From the NCBI GenBank assembly GCA_964546285.1, contig CAZJJK010000081.1, forward strand, positions 1 through 15,401: a stretch of DNA of 15,401 bases, in the 5' to 3' direction. Below are positions 14,170-15,401 of the stretch, piece after piece. Source of the DNA: CAZJJK01 sp964546285. Its GTDB lineage: Bacteria; Spirochaetota; Spirochaetia; Treponematales; Breznakiellaceae. The notes beneath the pieces are model-generated. The model worked only from the letters and a program-made list of their open reading frames with translations, made no database searches and was not told the origin of the DNA. Made by a program: the position numbers and the translations under genes. Each line of letters begins with the position of its first letter. The stretch's first letter is position 1.

Positions 14170-14187
14170 TGGTGAAACGTTTCATCA
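14170..14187. promoter_or_regulatory. Operator O2 for the LacI-family repressor (autoregulation site)
   Basis: On the minus strand this reads TGATGAAACGTTTCACCA, one mismatch from the perfect palindrome of O1, with the full core TGAAACGTTTCA and the central CpG typical of LacI-family operators. It begins about seven bases downstream of the regulator's -10 box, so it covers the transcription start, and ends just before the ribosome binding site. Bound repressor would block lacI-GH26 transcription. Confidence 0.85.
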
Positions 14188-14194
14188 GATCGAT

Positions 14195-14223
14195 ATCATA
14201 GCGCGCATTCGTTATCCAGTCAA
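14195..14223 (-). promoter_or_regulatory. Promoter of the regulator-GH26 operon
   Basis: On the minus strand TTGACT (14218-14223) and TATGAT (14195-14200) are separated by exactly 17 bases, each one mismatch from consensus. The expected start of transcription is near 14188, giving a leader of about 33 bases before the GTG at 14155. This promoter is back-to-back with the GH5 promoter; the two -35 boxes are 22 bases apart. Confidence 0.82.
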
Positions 14224-14245
14224 ATACTTTGACAAGGCTCCGCGC

Positions 14246-14274
14246 TTGACCCGAGGCGCTCATGAGCTTATGAT
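14246..14274 (+). promoter_or_regulatory. Promoter of the GH5 gene
   Basis: TTGACC (14246-14251) and TATGAT (14269-14274) are separated by exactly 17 bases, each one mismatch from consensus. Transcription should begin near 14281, inside operator O1. A second TTGACA at 14229-14234 has no matching -10 box at usable spacing. The leader to the GH5 ATG is about 70 bases. Confidence 0.82.
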
Positions 14275-14291
14275 GATGAAACGTTTCATCA
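14274..14291. promoter_or_regulatory. Operator O1 for the LacI-family repressor
   Basis: TGATGAAACGTTTCATCA is a perfect 18-bp palindrome with central CpG. It starts on the last base of the GH5 -10 box and covers the expected transcription start, a classic repression position. Its centre is 104 bp from that of O2, close to ten helical turns, so one tetramer or two interacting dimers could loop the intervening DNA and silence both promoters together. Confidence 0.9.
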
Positions 14292-14292
14292 A

Positions 14293-14316
14293 GCGGCCAT
14301 GACAGCTGTCCGCCGC
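14293..14316 (+). other. GC-rich hairpin in the GH5 mRNA leader
   Basis: The palindrome GACAGCTGTC (14301-14310) is flanked by GCGGC (14293-14297) and GCCGC (14312-14316). In the RNA these can pair as an extended stem with a small asymmetric bulge. It lies between the predicted transcription start and the ribosome binding site. It could stabilise the 5' end or hold the leader structure. No T-run follows, so it is not an attenuator of the usual kind. Confidence 0.35.
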
Positions 14317-14349
14317 TCATCATCCTACAGATCGAAATAGGAGAACATC

Positions 14350-15401
14350 ATGCGCGGAGTGAACTGCGGCGGTTGGTTCAGCCAGATAGACGCGATTGAG
14401 GAAAAAGATCCAACCGGCTTCCCTGGGAAAATGGAGCATATCCAGTCATTCATAGGGCCGGAAGACTTCACGCGCATCGCCGGCTGGGGCTTTGACCACA
14501 TCAGGCTCCCGCTGGACTGGCAGAACGCCTTTGACAAAAAGCTACGGGGTGACGAGCGTGTCCTTAGCCTCTTAGACGCGGCGATAGACGGTATGCTCGG
14601 CGCGGGCCTCGGCGTTATCCTTGACCTTCATAAGTGCCCCGGCCACGATTTCTACGACGGAACGATGAGGGATCAAGCTTTTTTTTCCGATCCTTCGCTC
14701 CGCCGTGACTGCCTAAAGCTCTGGGAACGGCTGGCTGAACGCTACGGCGGGAAGCGGGGCGTCATGCTGGAATTGCTCAATGAGCCCGTCGCGCCGAGCG
14801 CGGAAATATGGAATACGGTTAAAGACGAAATCGCGACGGCCGTGCGGCGCATGGCCCCGAAGGCAACCCTCGTTATCGGCTCCAATCTATGGAACAGCGC
14901 CGCGCAGTTCGCGAAACTGGAACCCTTCGACGACGACAACGTCCTCTACAGCGTCCACGTCTACAACCCTTTGGTGTTTACCCATCAACGCGCCCCCTGG
15001 TGTCCCGCGGCGGTTTTTAACCAGGCTAGGACCTATCCAGGTAGCTACACGATCCATAACGACGGCAGCTCAAGGCTGCCCCTGGACGAGGCGGGACGAT
15101 GGGACCGCGATCGGCTCGGCCGCTTCCTTGAGCCCGTCTTCCGCTTCCGTCAACGTTATTCTGTCCGGGTGGCCTGCAACGAATTCGGCGTATATATGGG
15201 CGGGCCCGATCGTGAAAGCCGCCACGCCTGGATGAGGGACATCCTCGGTCTCTTCAAAGAAAATGATATCGGCTGGACTTACTGGAACTATAAGAACCTG
15301 GACTTCGGCATAACGAGCGTCGGCGAGAAGCTCTTCCTGAACGCGAGCCAATACGCGAACGCCGAACGCGTCGACCGCGAACTGCTTGATATCCTCATGG
15401 C
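14350..15401 (+). CDS. GH5-family glycoside hydrolase, cytoplasmic, 3' end outside the window
   Basis: The frame starts at ATG 14350 with AGGAG six bases upstream and remains open for 350 codons to the right edge. The product has no signal peptide; it starts MRGVNCGGWF, the first strand of a GH5 barrel. Conserved stations follow in order: HIRLPLDW with Arg52, DLHKCPGH with His94, LELLNEPV with Asn144 and acid/base Glu145, YSVHVYNP with His203 and Tyr205, VRVACNEFGVYMG with nucleophile Glu278, and WTYWNYKN with Trp312. The catalytic domain is thus nearly complete at the window edge. GH5 includes beta-mannanases, endoglucanases and exo-acting or oligosaccharide-specific enzymes. The lack of export suggests it trims imported oligosaccharides, complementing the surface GH26. 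It is under the divergent promoter and operator O1 of the LacI-family regulator. It may be the first gene of a longer operon. Confidence 0.92.
   Translation, partial: MRGVNCGGWFSQIDAIEEKDPTGFPGKMEHIQSFIGPEDFTRIAGWGFDHIRLPLDWQNAFDKKLRGDERVLSLLDAAIDGMLGAGLGVILDLHKCPGHDFYDGTMRDQAFFSDPSLRRDCLKLWERLAERYGGKRGVMLELLNEPVAPSAEIWNTVKDEIATAVRRMAPKATLVIGSNLWNSAAQFAKLEPFDDDNVLYSVHVYNPLVFTHQRAPWCPAAVFNQARTYPGSYTIHNDGSSRLPLDEAGRWDRDRLGRFLEPVFRFRQRYSVRVACNEFGVYMGGPDRESRHAWMRDILGLFKENDIGWTYWNYKNLDFGITSVGEKLFLNASQYANAERVDRELLDILM

Noticed and set aside
14229..14234. Second TTGACA as the -35 box of the GH5 promoter
   Set aside because: No -10-like hexamer lies 15-19 bases downstream, while TTGACC at 14246 pairs with TATGAT at exactly 17 bases.
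14780..15235. Plus-strand 151-codon frame inside the GH5 gene
   Set aside because: It is in a different frame from the GH5 sequence, which carries all conserved residues in order from 14350 to the window edge. The sequence is Arg/Ser/Pro-rich frame-shift noise.
1..15401. CRISPR array, insertion sequence, prophage, toxin-antitoxin or other defence system
   Set aside because: I saw no regularly spaced repeats, transposase, integrase, or paired small toxin-antitoxin frames on either strand. The ordinary reading of transporter, signalling and glycan genes accounts for the coding content.

Overview
The window looks like a chromosomal segment from a free-living or gut-associated bacterium, most plausibly a spirochaete of the Treponema type. 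This rests on protein style, not on any marker gene. The clues are a LacI-type sensory domain fused to GGDEF/EAL with an ESCGC motif, a PEGA/beta-propeller lipoprotein, loose lipoboxes, and a polysaccharide-degradation set of the sort seen in gut treponemes. There is no rRNA, tRNA, CRISPR array, insertion sequence or phage gene. Base composition rises from AT-rich at the far left (1-640), through about 50-55% GC in the middle, to clearly higher GC at the right.

Left part (1-4285): the first 155 bases are the N-terminus of a membrane-anchored protein on the minus strand, followed by an AT-rich spacer of nearly 500 bases. A minus-strand operon then encodes a complete TRAP transporter, in transcription order DctP (solute binding), DctQ (small permease), DctM (large permease), followed by a universal stress protein. 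It has a strong extended -10 promoter overlapped by a 9-bp inverted repeat and probably ends at a hairpin near 455-473.

Middle part (4286-9240): a PEGA-domain lipoprotein with a C-terminal beta-propeller (minus) diverges from a 996-residue c-di-GMP protein (plus). That protein has a LacI-like ligand-binding domain without DNA-binding helix, an intact GGDEF domain without inhibitory site, and an EAL domain that lost key catalytic residues. It converges, with overlapping stop codons, on a small ArsC/Spx-like protein.

Right part (9241-15401): a secreted Cthe_2159-like beta-helix carbohydrate-binding protein lies behind phased TTAACA repeats that resemble a Pho box, and ends at a good terminator. 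Next comes a compact glycan regulon: a lipoprotein GH26 endoglycanase with a C-terminal CBM9-like domain, and its LacI-family regulator, both on the minus strand, diverge from a cytoplasmic GH5 glycosidase that runs off the right edge. The gap between regulator and GH5 holds two back-to-back promoters, each TTGACN-17 bp-TATGAT. Each is followed immediately by the operator TGATGAAACGTTTCATCA or a one-mismatch copy, with centres 104 bp apart. This is the clearest system in the window: one repressor, two operators and probable looping control both an outer-surface endo-enzyme and an internal glycosidase. The same layout shows that the regulator starts at a GTG (14155), well inside its longest reading frame.
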